The notes beneath the pieces are model-generated. The model was given only the letters and a program-made list of their open reading frames with translations, did not search any database and had not been told where the DNA came from. Position numbers and translations under genes: made by a program. A stretch of 64,000 bases of DNA from SZAS-7 sp964514655 (GTDB lineage Bacteria; Chlamydiota; Chlamydiia; Chlamydiales; FEN-1388), in NCBI GenBank assembly GCA_964514655.1, contig CAZEQY010000005.1, positions 54,195 through 118,194 of the forward strand. Reading direction: 5' to 3'. Positions 42,577-50,548 of the stretch are shown here, one piece after another (the stretch's first letter is position 1; every line of letters begins with the position of its first letter).

Positions 42577-44370
42577 ATGGAACCTCTAAGTGTATTTACA
42601 AGAGTGTTAGATGCTCAAGTCGCTCCACACAAGGCAAAAAATGACATACTGACGAATATTCAAAGTCTTGCGGGTATAGTAAAAGAAAAAAGGACAAATG
42701 CCCAAAAGGCTGAGGTTGTAGCTTCTCAACTAGATGTCGTTCAAAAATCATTTTTTAGGCAATTTGGAGATGCAGATAAGTATGAGCTCCTTCGCATCTA
42801 TCGCAGGGTGTATGTGCTTGTTGATTCACCTATTCAAGTAGTGGCTGTGGATGCAATGTTGCGTACTTTGGGCTATAAAAAAACTTTTAGCAAGGTGTCG
42901 TGGCAGTTGCCAGTAGAAGATACTCCCCTTCGGGCTTTTAGTCCAAGACAAGATGAGTCCCTGAAATTTCGCCAAAAACATAATACTCCGGCAAGTCTGG
43001 GCATGGAGGTGCGGGTTGGAAATGGCACTGCGAGCGTAAAAGCTGCCATACGATCAACTTTTGAGCGTCTAGTTACAACGCATGATCCTGTACTTAAAGG
43101 TGAGCTTACTGCTGAAGCTGTAGCTGTACGCGTTCTTCAAGGTCATCTTGCTGAGATATACGAGGAGCTATTTGCCCTTCCTATTGATGATACTACAAGC
43201 GCCTTATTTGCATACGCACATAGGCTTGAGCATGCCCTTGATGATCTTGTGCGCATTTTAGACTTTGCCTATATGCTCACAGAGCCAAAGGGGCAGCTGG
43301 TCCTAAAGCTAGAGCGCTTTGTTAAGGGGTTTATTCAGACAAAAGATGCCTACTCCTTTTTTTCTGCAGCAAGGATAATTTCTGAAATTGGCGATGATGA
43401 TACTGCCAAGCCAGTAGTTGACATGTATAACGCATTAGCAAAAGAGTGTATGCCAAAGGCAGTTTTTTTTGAACCTATGGCAGTTAGCGAAAAGAAGCGC
43501 GTTATAGTGTTGCGCATTACAAGAGCGCTCTATGGTGTCCCTAAAAAGCAGGATATAGAGCTTGATCTTATGCTCCATGTGTTTAAGTCCGATCAAATTC
43601 CGGTAGATGAACAGTTTGCTGAGGTAGCAAATTCCTATACATCTACTCTTGATAGGCCGTCGTTAGATCTTGCTTATGTCATCTATAAAGCTCTTGGCGA
43701 GTTTTGTGATCCTTTTGCCTACGCTCATGCCTGGCAGCTCTATCTTTTACTAAAGAAAACATCGCCTCAGCTAGCAGTCCATCTTCTGCCGCTACTACAG
43801 GCCTATAAATTTGTACAGCTGCCCCCCGAATTTCAAGAAGATGTCCTCCCAGATCCTGGCGCTACATTAGAGACCTTTCAGCCCTATCTTTTGCGCCTAT
43901 TTGCTGCCTATTTTTATGGTGAAGATAGAGCGGTGGCCAAGGGCACATTAAGCGCACTATTTCAAAATCGAGCGTACGATGAGCTGCGAGAAAAGATAGC
44001 CCCTGAGCTTGTGCTTATGTCCAATAAGTACCTTGCCCAAAATCGAACTAGCAGTATTGCCGAATACAGCCACTTTATCAGCAAAGTAGAAAAGGCCTAT
44101 GTCCATGAGCCATTAGTGACTACTAAGGCCCATCACGCAGTAGACCACGCGGTTTTTGATATAGTTCGCCAAGAGCAAGAAAAAGAACTTCGCCCCATTA
44201 CCGACCATTTTGGTGATGTATGCACTTTTGATGAGCTTGATAAGTGGTATTCTGCCCATAGTATGTTTTTAGCAAGCTCTAGGCAACACCTTGAAAGAAG
44301 CGGCGCTAGCGATGCTTTTACGCATAAAGCTCGTGTCTTCACAGCCATGTTACAAAAGAAAAAGGAATAA
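42577..44370 (+). CDS. Large helical protein of unknown function (family member B)
   Basis: 597 residues, helical and charged, with paralogous segments to the preceding protein (see there). N-terminal coiled region (about 20-110), a short Ser/Pro-containing linker (RAFSPRQDESLKFRQKHNTP), then helices to the end. No enzymatic motif recognised. AAAAGGA lies upstream of the ATG. It starts 2 bases after the previous stop and the next gene starts 4 bases after its own stop: a tight three-gene operon. Not known from any family I recognise. Confidence 0.75.
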   Translation: MEPLSVFTRVLDAQVAPHKAKNDILTNIQSLAGIVKEKRTNAQKAEVVASQLDVVQKSFFRQFGDADKYELLRIYRRVYVLVDSPIQVVAVDAMLRTLGYKKTFSKVSWQLPVEDTPLRAFSPRQDESLKFRQKHNTPASLGMEVRVGNGTASVKAAIRSTFERLVTTHDPVLKGELTAEAVAVRVLQGHLAEIYEELFALPIDDTTSALFAYAHRLEHALDDLVRILDFAYMLTEPKGQLVLKLERFVKGFIQTKDAYSFFSAARIISEIGDDDTAKPVVDMYNALAKECMPKAVFFEPMAVSEKKRVIVLRITRALYGVPKKQDIELDLMLHVFKSDQIPVDEQFAEVANSYTSTLDRPSLDLAYVIYKALGEFCDPFAYAHAWQLYLLLKKTSPQLAVHLLPLLQAYKFVQLPPEFQEDVLPDPGATLETFQPYLLRLFAAYFYGEDRAVAKGTLSALFQNRAYDELREKIAPELVLMSNKYLAQNRTSSIAEYSHFISKVEKAYVHEPLVTTKAHHAVDHAVFDIVRQEQEKELRPITDHFGDVCTFDELDKWYSAHSMFLASSRQHLERSGASDAFTHKARVFTAMLQKKKE

Positions 44371-44374
44371 GTTC

Positions 44375-45160
44375 ATGAATCGTTGTTGTGCTCTTGCGGT
44401 GGATCTTGTTGCGACAAATTTTGGGGCATATATTGATGGGGCTCTTCGCAGCGTAAGCGCTCTGTATTCAAAAGAGCAAGTAGATATTGTCCAGGAGCTT
44501 TTTGCGATAAAGATGCAAAAGGAAGAACAAGAATGGAATAGGCGCCATCAACTGGAGCTTGATGCTGTTGCGGCAAAAAATTTTGCAACCGAAAAAGAAA
44601 AGGCGCGAGCGGTATTTGCAAAAGAGTGTGAGCTTTGGGAAAAAGAGCGTAAAGAGCGCTTTTCTTCAGCAAAAGTTGGCCTTCTATTTTTAAAGGAAGA
44701 TTCCAAAACCTTTACACCAAATCGCTGGGAGCGCGTACTTAAAGGCAGGCAAGTGCCTGTTTATTCGGTCGTCCAGTGGGGTATGGATACCAATGTAGTG
44801 CCAGATCCGCGCGTACTCAAGCAAATAAAGGCGATTCTTGATGTGCAGGCTGCACTTAATAGTGTTAAAAAGGCGCTTGAGGCCTATAAAATAGAGCCGC
44901 TAGACTCGTCGCTTCAGGATTTTCACACCCTCGTAGATACGCACAATATTATCGCAGAGCGAGCAGCGCTACATCCTCATTCGCGTCTTGTCGTAAAGCC
45001 TTTATACTATCTTGAAGAACCGGATGTATCTGGTGAAACAAAAGTGTTTATGGCAGAAGTTGCCAGTCTTGCGGCACATGTAGCTACCTTTGTACGCCTA
45101 TATCCTCAAGAGCTAAAGGATTTAGATGCCCTCTTGCAACGATTTAGGTTTAATGCTTGA
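44375..45160 (+). CDS. Helical protein of unknown function (family member C)
   Basis: 261 residues. ATG 44375 has AAGGA upstream and begins right after the previous stop; an upstream open stretch of 28 codons lies inside the previous gene and is rejected. A coiled coil (about 35-100) precedes the segment VGLLFLKEDSKTFTPNRWER, which closely matches CGYVRLKEDDATYANRWLQV in the convergent 432-aa protein. The shared module points to a common origin. The last 39 bases overlap the end of the convergent gene. No function assigned. Confidence 0.75.
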   Translation: MNRCCALAVDLVATNFGAYIDGALRSVSALYSKEQVDIVQELFAIKMQKEEQEWNRRHQLELDAVAAKNFATEKEKARAVFAKECELWEKERKERFSSAKVGLLFLKEDSKTFTPNRWERVLKGRQVPVYSVVQWGMDTNVVPDPRVLKQIKAILDVQAALNSVKKALEAYKIEPLDSSLQDFHTLVDTHNIIAERAALHPHSRLVVKPLYYLEEPDVSGETKVFMAEVASLAAHVATFVRLYPQELKDLDALLQRFRFNA

Positions 45161-46420
45161 GAAGACTTCGCAGGTAGTCTTTAGAATTTCAAAGTACTCT
45201 CTTCGCTTTTTTGTAAGCTCTTGAATTACTTCAGCACTTCGTGGAGAGCTTCTTGGACTTAAAGGAACAAACTTTGATTGCGATGAAGCAAGTGTGCCTC
45301 TAACAGATAGTCCCCTCGGGGATGCTTGTCCTGTTGATTTTCTTAAAGATGGCCTTGGAGACACTGTCAATTGGCTAAATTCATTTTCAAGGGGCATTTG
45401 TATGCAGTCTATTTCGAGCAGCGTCAAAAAATCAGAAAGCGATGTAGCAAGTAGTTCACATTCTAAAAAAAATGTTCGTGTGTATGTTTGAATAAGATCG
45501 AGTGTTTCGTTTTTATATGACCGCTCGCGAAACTGCTTTGGCACTCTGTCCTTTGAAATGCGGGATAGAAAGAGTGCTTTATAACGAGAAAATGTGCCTT
45601 TACATGTATGCGGGCGCATTATACCGCTAGTAGCCATTTCAGTTTGTTTTGCAGCAAGGAGTATAGATAGCTGTTTTATTGTTCCACCAGAGACGGCATT
45701 ATTAAAGTTGGTAAGAACATCATAGAGGCTATTTATCCACACGATATTTCGAGAATCAGCCGCAAGTACACTAAGCGCCTCTTTATGCTTATGCAGCTCT
45801 CCTGCCTCTAAAGATATGCCGGCATCTTGTAAAATTGCGTTTCGTCTATTTTTTATAAGACTAGAGACTTCCATGGCAAATCTGCCTAAGGCTGATCTTC
45901 CTCCTGATCGGTCGTCATCGCAGCATATATTTGCTTTACAAAGTGCTTCATCATCTGCACCGAGTATCTCTGTAACATCATTTTGGTGATACTGACCATG
46001 AAGACCATTAAGAAATACCTGTAACCACCTATTTGCATATGTTGCATCATCTTCTTTTAACCGGACATAGCCGCAATCTTGTCCCGGATAGCGGCTTTCT
46101 AGCTCTTGCTGCAGGCATTTTGCCTCTTCTTCAAATTCTACGCGAAATCGCCTATCTTTATAGGCTTCTGGGTCTTTTTGTCTAAGAGCATCAGCTTCTA
46201 CTGCCTCAAAGAGGCGTATTCTATCGCGTATTTGTTCTTCGTGCCTTTCGTTTGGTATCTGTTTTGCGTTGATAAAGGCCTGGCGCATCACGGCTTTATC
46301 GCCTATTGGGCAGTCGGCAAAAAAGCCAAAGAGCAGGTCGCGGTTACATCGCATGAATTCAAAGTATGCCTCCTCCTCTTTAAGAAACGATAGAGGTAGT
46401 GCGGCACCTTGGGGGATCAT
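45122..46420 (-). CDS. Helical protein of unknown function (family member D), coupled to the phosphofructokinase gene
   Basis: 432 residues. N-terminal helical part (about 1-130), the LKEDxxTxxNRW module (about 133-155) shared with member C, a Cys/Asp patch (ANICCDDDRSGGRSALG), more helices, and a C-terminal Ser/Pro/Arg-rich linker (RKSTGQASPRGLSVRG, PLSPRSSPRSAE) that may be flexible or a phosphorylation-like target. ATG overlaps the stop of the phosphofructokinase gene by 4 bases, so translation is coupled to it, although nothing suggests a glycolytic role. The 3' end overlaps the convergent gene by 39 bases. No function assigned. Confidence 0.75.
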   Translation of the reverse strand: MIPQGAALPLSFLKEEEAYFEFMRCNRDLLFGFFADCPIGDKAVMRQAFINAKQIPNERHEEQIRDRIRLFEAVEADALRQKDPEAYKDRRFRVEFEEEAKCLQQELESRYPGQDCGYVRLKEDDATYANRWLQVFLNGLHGQYHQNDVTEILGADDEALCKANICCDDDRSGGRSALGRFAMEVSSLIKNRRNAILQDAGISLEAGELHKHKEALSVLAADSRNIVWINSLYDVLTNFNNAVSGGTIKQLSILLAAKQTEMATSGIMRPHTCKGTFSRYKALFLSRISKDRVPKQFRERSYKNETLDLIQTYTRTFFLECELLATSLSDFLTLLEIDCIQMPLENEFSQLTVSPRPSLRKSTGQASPRGLSVRGTLASSQSKFVPLSPRSSPRSAEVIQELTKKRREYFEILKTTCEVFSSIKPKSLQEGI

Positions 46421-48090
46421 GCGCCTTGCCTGTTGAGCTGTAGGCTTACAGGAACGCTGTCGGTGATCTCTTGCGGGCCAAAGTACTGTATGGCACCAGG
46501 CTGGCGGTATTGGTCTTTAAGCCGCCACGATGTGCGGTTTTTGCTAAAGGTTGTAAAGGCCTTGCTTTGCAGGTCTACAAGGGCTTTTTGGATAACGGTT
46601 TTTGCTTTGCCATCGCGCTCTTCTATAGTGAGCATGGAAACAAGCGGCGTAAGCTGTGGCTGCCACTCTTCTGTTCTCTTTGCAAGGCCTGTAAATGAAG
46701 CAATGTAGCCTGATCGTTTGCGGGCGATGAGTAGTGCTGAGAGCCTTCCAAGGCTATAGCAGTAGTTTGCATCAAAGTTTGAGGGCATGCATGAGCGGCC
46801 TTCATAGCCACAGAATATAGGCTGGCAGGCAAATTTTATTGATGGATCAGTTCGCTTTAGCTGATCGAGTGTAAGCTGCATGAGCAGGCGCTCAGAGTCT
46901 ATTTTAGACACCTGTACGTTGCCGTGTGGGTCGCGATCTATAAGCAGCTGTAGCTGTATTTCTCGCGGAAGTATCTCGTAGGCTTTTTGAGATTGAGGGC
47001 TAAGGTTTGATGCAACAAAGGTGATTTTTTCTTTATTATCAAAGATCTGGATAAGCTTTGCGGCGTTTTCTGTGCCGTGGGCTAAAAGCTTGTTAAGTTC
47101 TTTAATAAGCTGGCTAAAGTCCGGCATAAATTCAACAATGCCTTCCGGCACTAGTACAACGCCATAGTCAAAGCCAAGCTTTGAGCGGTCTTGAACTAGG
47201 TCTACAAGCTGCTGCACAACATCGCCAAGATTCATCCGCTTTTGCATGATCTCTTCGCCAATAAGTGCGAGGTTTGGCTGAGTTTCTAGTGCGCATTCTA
47301 GGGTGATGTGGGAGGCAGATCGCCCCATGAGCTTTATAAAGTAGTAGTATTTTTTAGCTGAAAGGCAGTCTCGGCAGATGTTGCCTATCGTTTCAGAATA
47401 GGTTTTGCAGGCAGTATCAAAGCCAAACGGAATTTCTATTTCTTTAGACTGGAGGTCTCCATCGATTGTTTTGGGTACGCCGACGACTTGTGTCTTACAG
47501 CCTACACTTGCAAAGTATTCAGCCAAAAAACAGGCGTTAGTGTTGGAATCATCTCCCCCAACTACCACAAGGCCATCTAGCTCATTTGCATTTGCAGCGT
47601 TTACGGCGGCTCGAAATTGCTCATTTGTTTCAATTTTCGTTCTGCCGGACCCAATAAGGTCAAAGCCGCCTTGGTTGCGATAGGAGCTTAATAGCTCTTT
47701 AGTGATCTCTAAAGTTTTGTTGCGTACAATACCGCCCGGGCCATTTAAAAAGCCTATAAGCTTGCTTTCGGGGTTAAGTTCTATGAGGGCGTCATAAAGC
47801 CCAGAAATAACGTTATGCCCCCCTGCTGCTTGGCCCCCGGAAAGCACTACGCCTACTGTAAGGGGTGTAGCTTTTGTTTCTCTTTGACAAAGTAAAATTG
47901 TTTTGCGGTGTGTGAGATGAGGAAAAGCGGGAGCTACTTGGGCAGTAGCTGTTACAATCGTTCCTTCATCAAAATCAAGCGCCTCAAGGTTTTGCAACGC
48001 ATCAGGGACGCTCGGGCGATATTCTAGACGCTCTTTTTGTAAAGGACTAAGCACAAGCTCGGGCAATTTCTGGTCAGTATCAAAGTTCAT
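46417..48090 (-). CDS. pfp: Pyrophosphate-dependent 6-phosphofructokinase
   Basis: 557 residues, the length of the long PPi-dependent PFK (beta type). It converts fructose 6-phosphate and PPi to fructose 1,6-bisphosphate and phosphate, reversibly. Visible: GVVLSGGQAAGGHNVI (about 84-99), the GGDDSN motif at 178-183 (Asp181 instead of the Gly of ATP-PFKs, the mark of PPi use), PKTIDGDL with the catalytic Asp210, and MGRSASHITLE. Chlamydiae use PPi-PFK, with a hydrolase gene near the pfp genes in C. trachomatis; a similar hydrolase lies 0.7 kb upstream here on the same strand. The stop overlaps the start of the 432-aa gene by 4 bases. Confidence 0.95.
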   Translation of the reverse strand: MNFDTDQKLPELVLSPLQKERLEYRPSVPDALQNLEALDFDEGTIVTATAQVAPAFPHLTHRKTILLCQRETKATPLTVGVVLSGGQAAGGHNVISGLYDALIELNPESKLIGFLNGPGGIVRNKTLEITKELLSSYRNQGGFDLIGSGRTKIETNEQFRAAVNAANANELDGLVVVGGDDSNTNACFLAEYFASVGCKTQVVGVPKTIDGDLQSKEIEIPFGFDTACKTYSETIGNICRDCLSAKKYYYFIKLMGRSASHITLECALETQPNLALIGEEIMQKRMNLGDVVQQLVDLVQDRSKLGFDYGVVLVPEGIVEFMPDFSQLIKELNKLLAHGTENAAKLIQIFDNKEKITFVASNLSPQSQKAYEILPREIQLQLLIDRDPHGNVQVSKIDSERLLMQLTLDQLKRTDPSIKFACQPIFCGYEGRSCMPSNFDANYCYSLGRLSALLIARKRSGYIASFTGLAKRTEEWQPQLTPLVSMLTIEERDGKAKTVIQKALVDLQSKAFTTFSKNRTSWRLKDQYRQPGAIQYFGPQEITDSVPVSLQLNRQGA

Positions 48091-48271
48091 AAGCTGAATC
48101 TCCCCAATTTACTCGATACTACCTGTCTTGCGAAATTTTGTACATGCACCGTAGCTAATGCTAAAATCCACTTTTGTAAACCTATAGTAATTCTTTAAAT
48201 TGCAGGGTTTTTAGTTGCGTCTATGTGCCTCTATATTTTACTATTTGCAGTTATAATGCTAGAGGACACGC

Positions 48272-48532
48272 GTGCCAACAATTTCAGAATTTTATGGAAT
48301 AGTTATACTCATGTACTACAGTGATCATGCTCCTCCGCATTTTCATGCTCGTTATGGAGACTACGAGATTTTAGTCCAAATTTCTCCTCTTGGCGTACTT
48401 AAGGGGGAATTTCCTCCACGAGCTTTAAGCTTAGTGATGGAATGGGGATTAATCAATCAAAAATCTCTTTTAGAGGACTGGGAAAATGCTACAAATCACA
48501 AAAAACTTCACAAAATTCCCCCGCTCCGCTAG
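48272..48532 (+). CDS. DUF4160 protein (possible toxin-antitoxin partner)
   Basis: 86 residues of the DUF4160 family, recognised by MPTISEFYGIVILMYYSDH and PPHFHARYGDYEILVQI. The start is GTG with AGAGGA 5 bases upstream. The gene is followed after 10 bases by a DUF2442 gene. These two short families are often found together and have been predicted to be a toxin-antitoxin-like pair; function is not proven. A TATAAT at 48252-48257 is very close to the start and may mark a promoter with a short leader. Confidence 0.85.
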   Translation: MPTISEFYGIVILMYYSDHAPPHFHARYGDYEILVQISPLGVLKGEFPPRALSLVMEWGLINQKSLLEDWENATNHKKLHKIPPLR

Positions 48533-48542
48533 ATCTGGGATT

Positions 48543-48797
48543 ATGGAATTTAAACGCGCAAAAATAGTTGCCTGTAAACCAGGTCTTAATTATCGACTTT
48601 GGATTCGTTTTGATGATGGTCTTGAAGGTGAGATCGACCTTAGCGATCTAGTGGGTAAAGGCGTTTTTGCGGCATGGAATTCCGTCGATTTCTTCAATCA
48701 AGTAAGGGTAGACTCTAAAACTGATACAGTTGCTTGGGGCGACGATTTAGATCTTGATCCTTATGTCTTAAGAGCGCGAATCGAAAAAAATCAGTAA
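48543..48797 (+). CDS. DUF2442 protein (possible toxin-antitoxin partner)
   Basis: 84 residues. The family pattern is visible: NYRLWIRFDDGLEGEIDLSDLVGKG followed by FFNQVRVDSKTDTVAWGDDLDLDPY (landmarks DDGLEGEIDLSDL and TVAWGDDLDLDP). ATG 48543 gives the usual length; an in-frame ATG at 48486 would overlap DUF4160 and add 19 residues. Probably co-expressed with DUF4160. The convergent hydrolase gene ends inside its last codons (7-base overlap). Confidence 0.85.
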   Translation: MEFKRAKIVACKPGLNYRLWIRFDDGLEGEIDLSDLVGKGVFAAWNSVDFFNQVRVDSKTDTVAWGDDLDLDPYVLRARIEKNQ

Positions 48798-49564
48798 TCA
48801 ATTAGCATCTTTTCGAGCCAGTTGGTGGTTTTTTCGAGGAGGATGTCTTGTTCATGTACGTTTGAAAAGTCGTGGTTAGACCTGGCAAGCTCAAAGGTTT
48901 CTGTGTTGGGGCATTTTTTGCGATGTTCTAGGTACTGCTCATAGTGGTAGCGGCCAAGGATTTCGTCGTGGCCGGCGTGGGCAATGAGCATGGGTGTTTC
49001 AGAAAGCACTTCAAGGGGCTTTTGAGTGTCAAGCTGGGCAAACTGGCGTATCGTCTCTTCTTGCAGGTTTTGTCCTGAAAACTGCGCATCTTTCGGGATA
49101 CCCTTATATTTTTGCACCCATGGCTTTGCATCAAAAACGGGGCACCAAAGAGCTAGTGCTTTGATAGTTTCTAGCTCTGAAGCAACTTGTGTGGCTATTG
49201 CTCCGCCAAGCGACCTTCCTAAAATGGCGCATGAGTGTGGGAGTATACGTGGATGCTCAAGTAGGTAGCGAAATGCAAGATGGGCATCTTCAACTTGCGT
49301 TTGAATTGTGGTGTCAGCAAAGTCGCCTTCGCTATCGCCGCTTCCGCGAAAGTCGATGCGTAAAGAGGCAATGCCTCGCTCTGAGAGCATTTCAGATTGC
49401 CTGACAGAGAGCCTGAATTTGCCGCTTTTATTGCCGCCAAATCCATGACAAAAAAGTACTGCAGGCACCTGTTTGCTACCTTCTGGCATGTGCAGCACGC
49501 CAAATACCTTAAGTCCATGTGAGAGCAGGGTTACGCTCGTTCGTTCTTCAGCAAGTTTTTTCAC
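48791..49564 (-). CDS. Alpha/beta hydrolase (chlamydial type near pfp)
   Basis: 257 residues. Serine hydrolase fold: oxyanion segment VLFCHGFGGNKSG (about 37-49), nucleophile elbow GRSLGG with Ser118, acid HAGHDEI with Asp200, and His231 in SNHDF. It resembles dienelactone-hydrolase or peptidase-S9-like esterases (Hydrolase_4). In C. trachomatis a predicted hydrolase (CT206, from memory) sits between two PPi-phosphofructokinase genes; here one pfp gene lies nearby on the same strand, with a DUF pair between. Substrate unknown. Confidence 0.88.
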   Translation of the reverse strand: MKKLAEERTSVTLLSHGLKVFGVLHMPEGSKQVPAVLFCHGFGGNKSGKFRLSVRQSEMLSERGIASLRIDFRGSGDSEGDFADTTIQTQVEDAHLAFRYLLEHPRILPHSCAILGRSLGGAIATQVASELETIKALALWCPVFDAKPWVQKYKGIPKDAQFSGQNLQEETIRQFAQLDTQKPLEVLSETPMLIAHAGHDEILGRYHYEQYLEHRKKCPNTETFELARSNHDFSNVHEQDILLEKTTNWLEKMLIDY

Positions 49565-49669
49565 AGGTTGCAGTTTCCTTTTTTTGCAAAATTATAGAAA
49601 GACAAAAGATTGTGGACAAGAGATTGCACTTCGTGTAGTAAGGAGAAAAATTAGGGACTTATCAGAGTC

Positions 49670-50548
49670 ATGAAGCTTAAAGACCACCCACTCTTTTTCT
49701 TTCTTTCGTTTGCGTTACTCATCATCATTTTTGTGCTGATCATGCAGCCGGTTTCGATTTTACATTTTGGACGCGAGATCGTCATGCTCTTTCCACAAGG
49801 ACTTGTAGCATTGATTGAGCGCAACCTGCTGTTTGTTATCCAGGCTATCATGCTGCTTGTCATCATTCCGGTATATGTCCTCACGTTTATTTTTTCATGG
49901 AAGTATAATGCAAAAAATCCTAAGGGTGAATATGACCCTGATTTAGTCGACAACGTAGCTGCAGAATATGTCTGGTGGGGTGTGCCACTCATCATGACCC
50001 TAATCATTGCAGGCCTTACCTGGCACTATACGTATGAGCTAGACCCCTTTAAGCCAATTAAAAGTGCCAATAAGACGCTGAAAATTCAGGTCGTCGCGCT
50101 GCAGTGGAAATGGCTGTTTATCTATCCGGAAGAAAAAATCGCTACAGTAAATTTTATCCAGATTCCAAAAGACACCCCCATACATTTTGAAATAACCTCT
50201 GATGCCCCCATGAACTCCTTTTGGATTCCAAGCCTTGGTAGCCAGATTTATGCTATGCCAAATATGAAAACCGAATTACACCTTATGGCAGACTCTGAAG
50301 GCGACTTTAGGGGCTGCTCAGCAAATATCAGTGGTGCAGGCTTTAGCGGTATGACCTTTACAACACGTGCATCTTCACAAGAAGACTATGCTAAGTGGGT
50401 GCTAGCAGCGCAAAAGGCTACATCGCTTATGCATCTACAAGAATATAACCAGCTTGCCGCGCCATCTAGCTATAACCCGGTAGCTATATATCGACTCGCA
50501 GATGACACACTCTTTAACCAAATACTTATGAAATATATGGAGCCGTAA
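49670..50548 (+). CDS. cyoA: Cytochrome bo3-type quinol oxidase subunit II, set 1
   Basis: 292 residues. Three hydrophobic stretches in the N-terminal half (about 8-30, 55-77, 103-123), then the periplasmic cupredoxin domain: VVALQWKWLFIYPE, NSFWIPSLGSQIYAMPNM and CSANISGAGFSGMTF. The copper-A ligands of cytochrome c oxidases (Cys-x3-Cys-x3-His) are absent, as expected for a quinol oxidase. No lipobox is evident, unlike E. coli CyoA. First gene of an eight-gene run; its stop shares a base with the cyoB start (TAATG). Confidence 0.93.
   Translation: MKLKDHPLFFFLSFALLIIIFVLIMQPVSILHFGREIVMLFPQGLVALIERNLLFVIQAIMLLVIIPVYVLTFIFSWKYNAKNPKGEYDPDLVDNVAAEYVWWGVPLIMTLIIAGLTWHYTYELDPFKPIKSANKTLKIQVVALQWKWLFIYPEEKIATVNFIQIPKDTPIHFEITSDAPMNSFWIPSLGSQIYAMPNMKTELHLMADSEGDFRGCSANISGAGFSGMTFTTRASSQEDYAKWVLAAQKATSLMHLQEYNQLAAPSSYNPVAIYRLADDTLFNQILMKYMEP

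Noticed and set aside
48091..48271. TATAAT at 48252 as a firm promoter of DUF4160
   Set aside because: No acceptable -35 at 16-18 bases and the implied leader is too short for the AGAGGA site, so only mentioned in passing.
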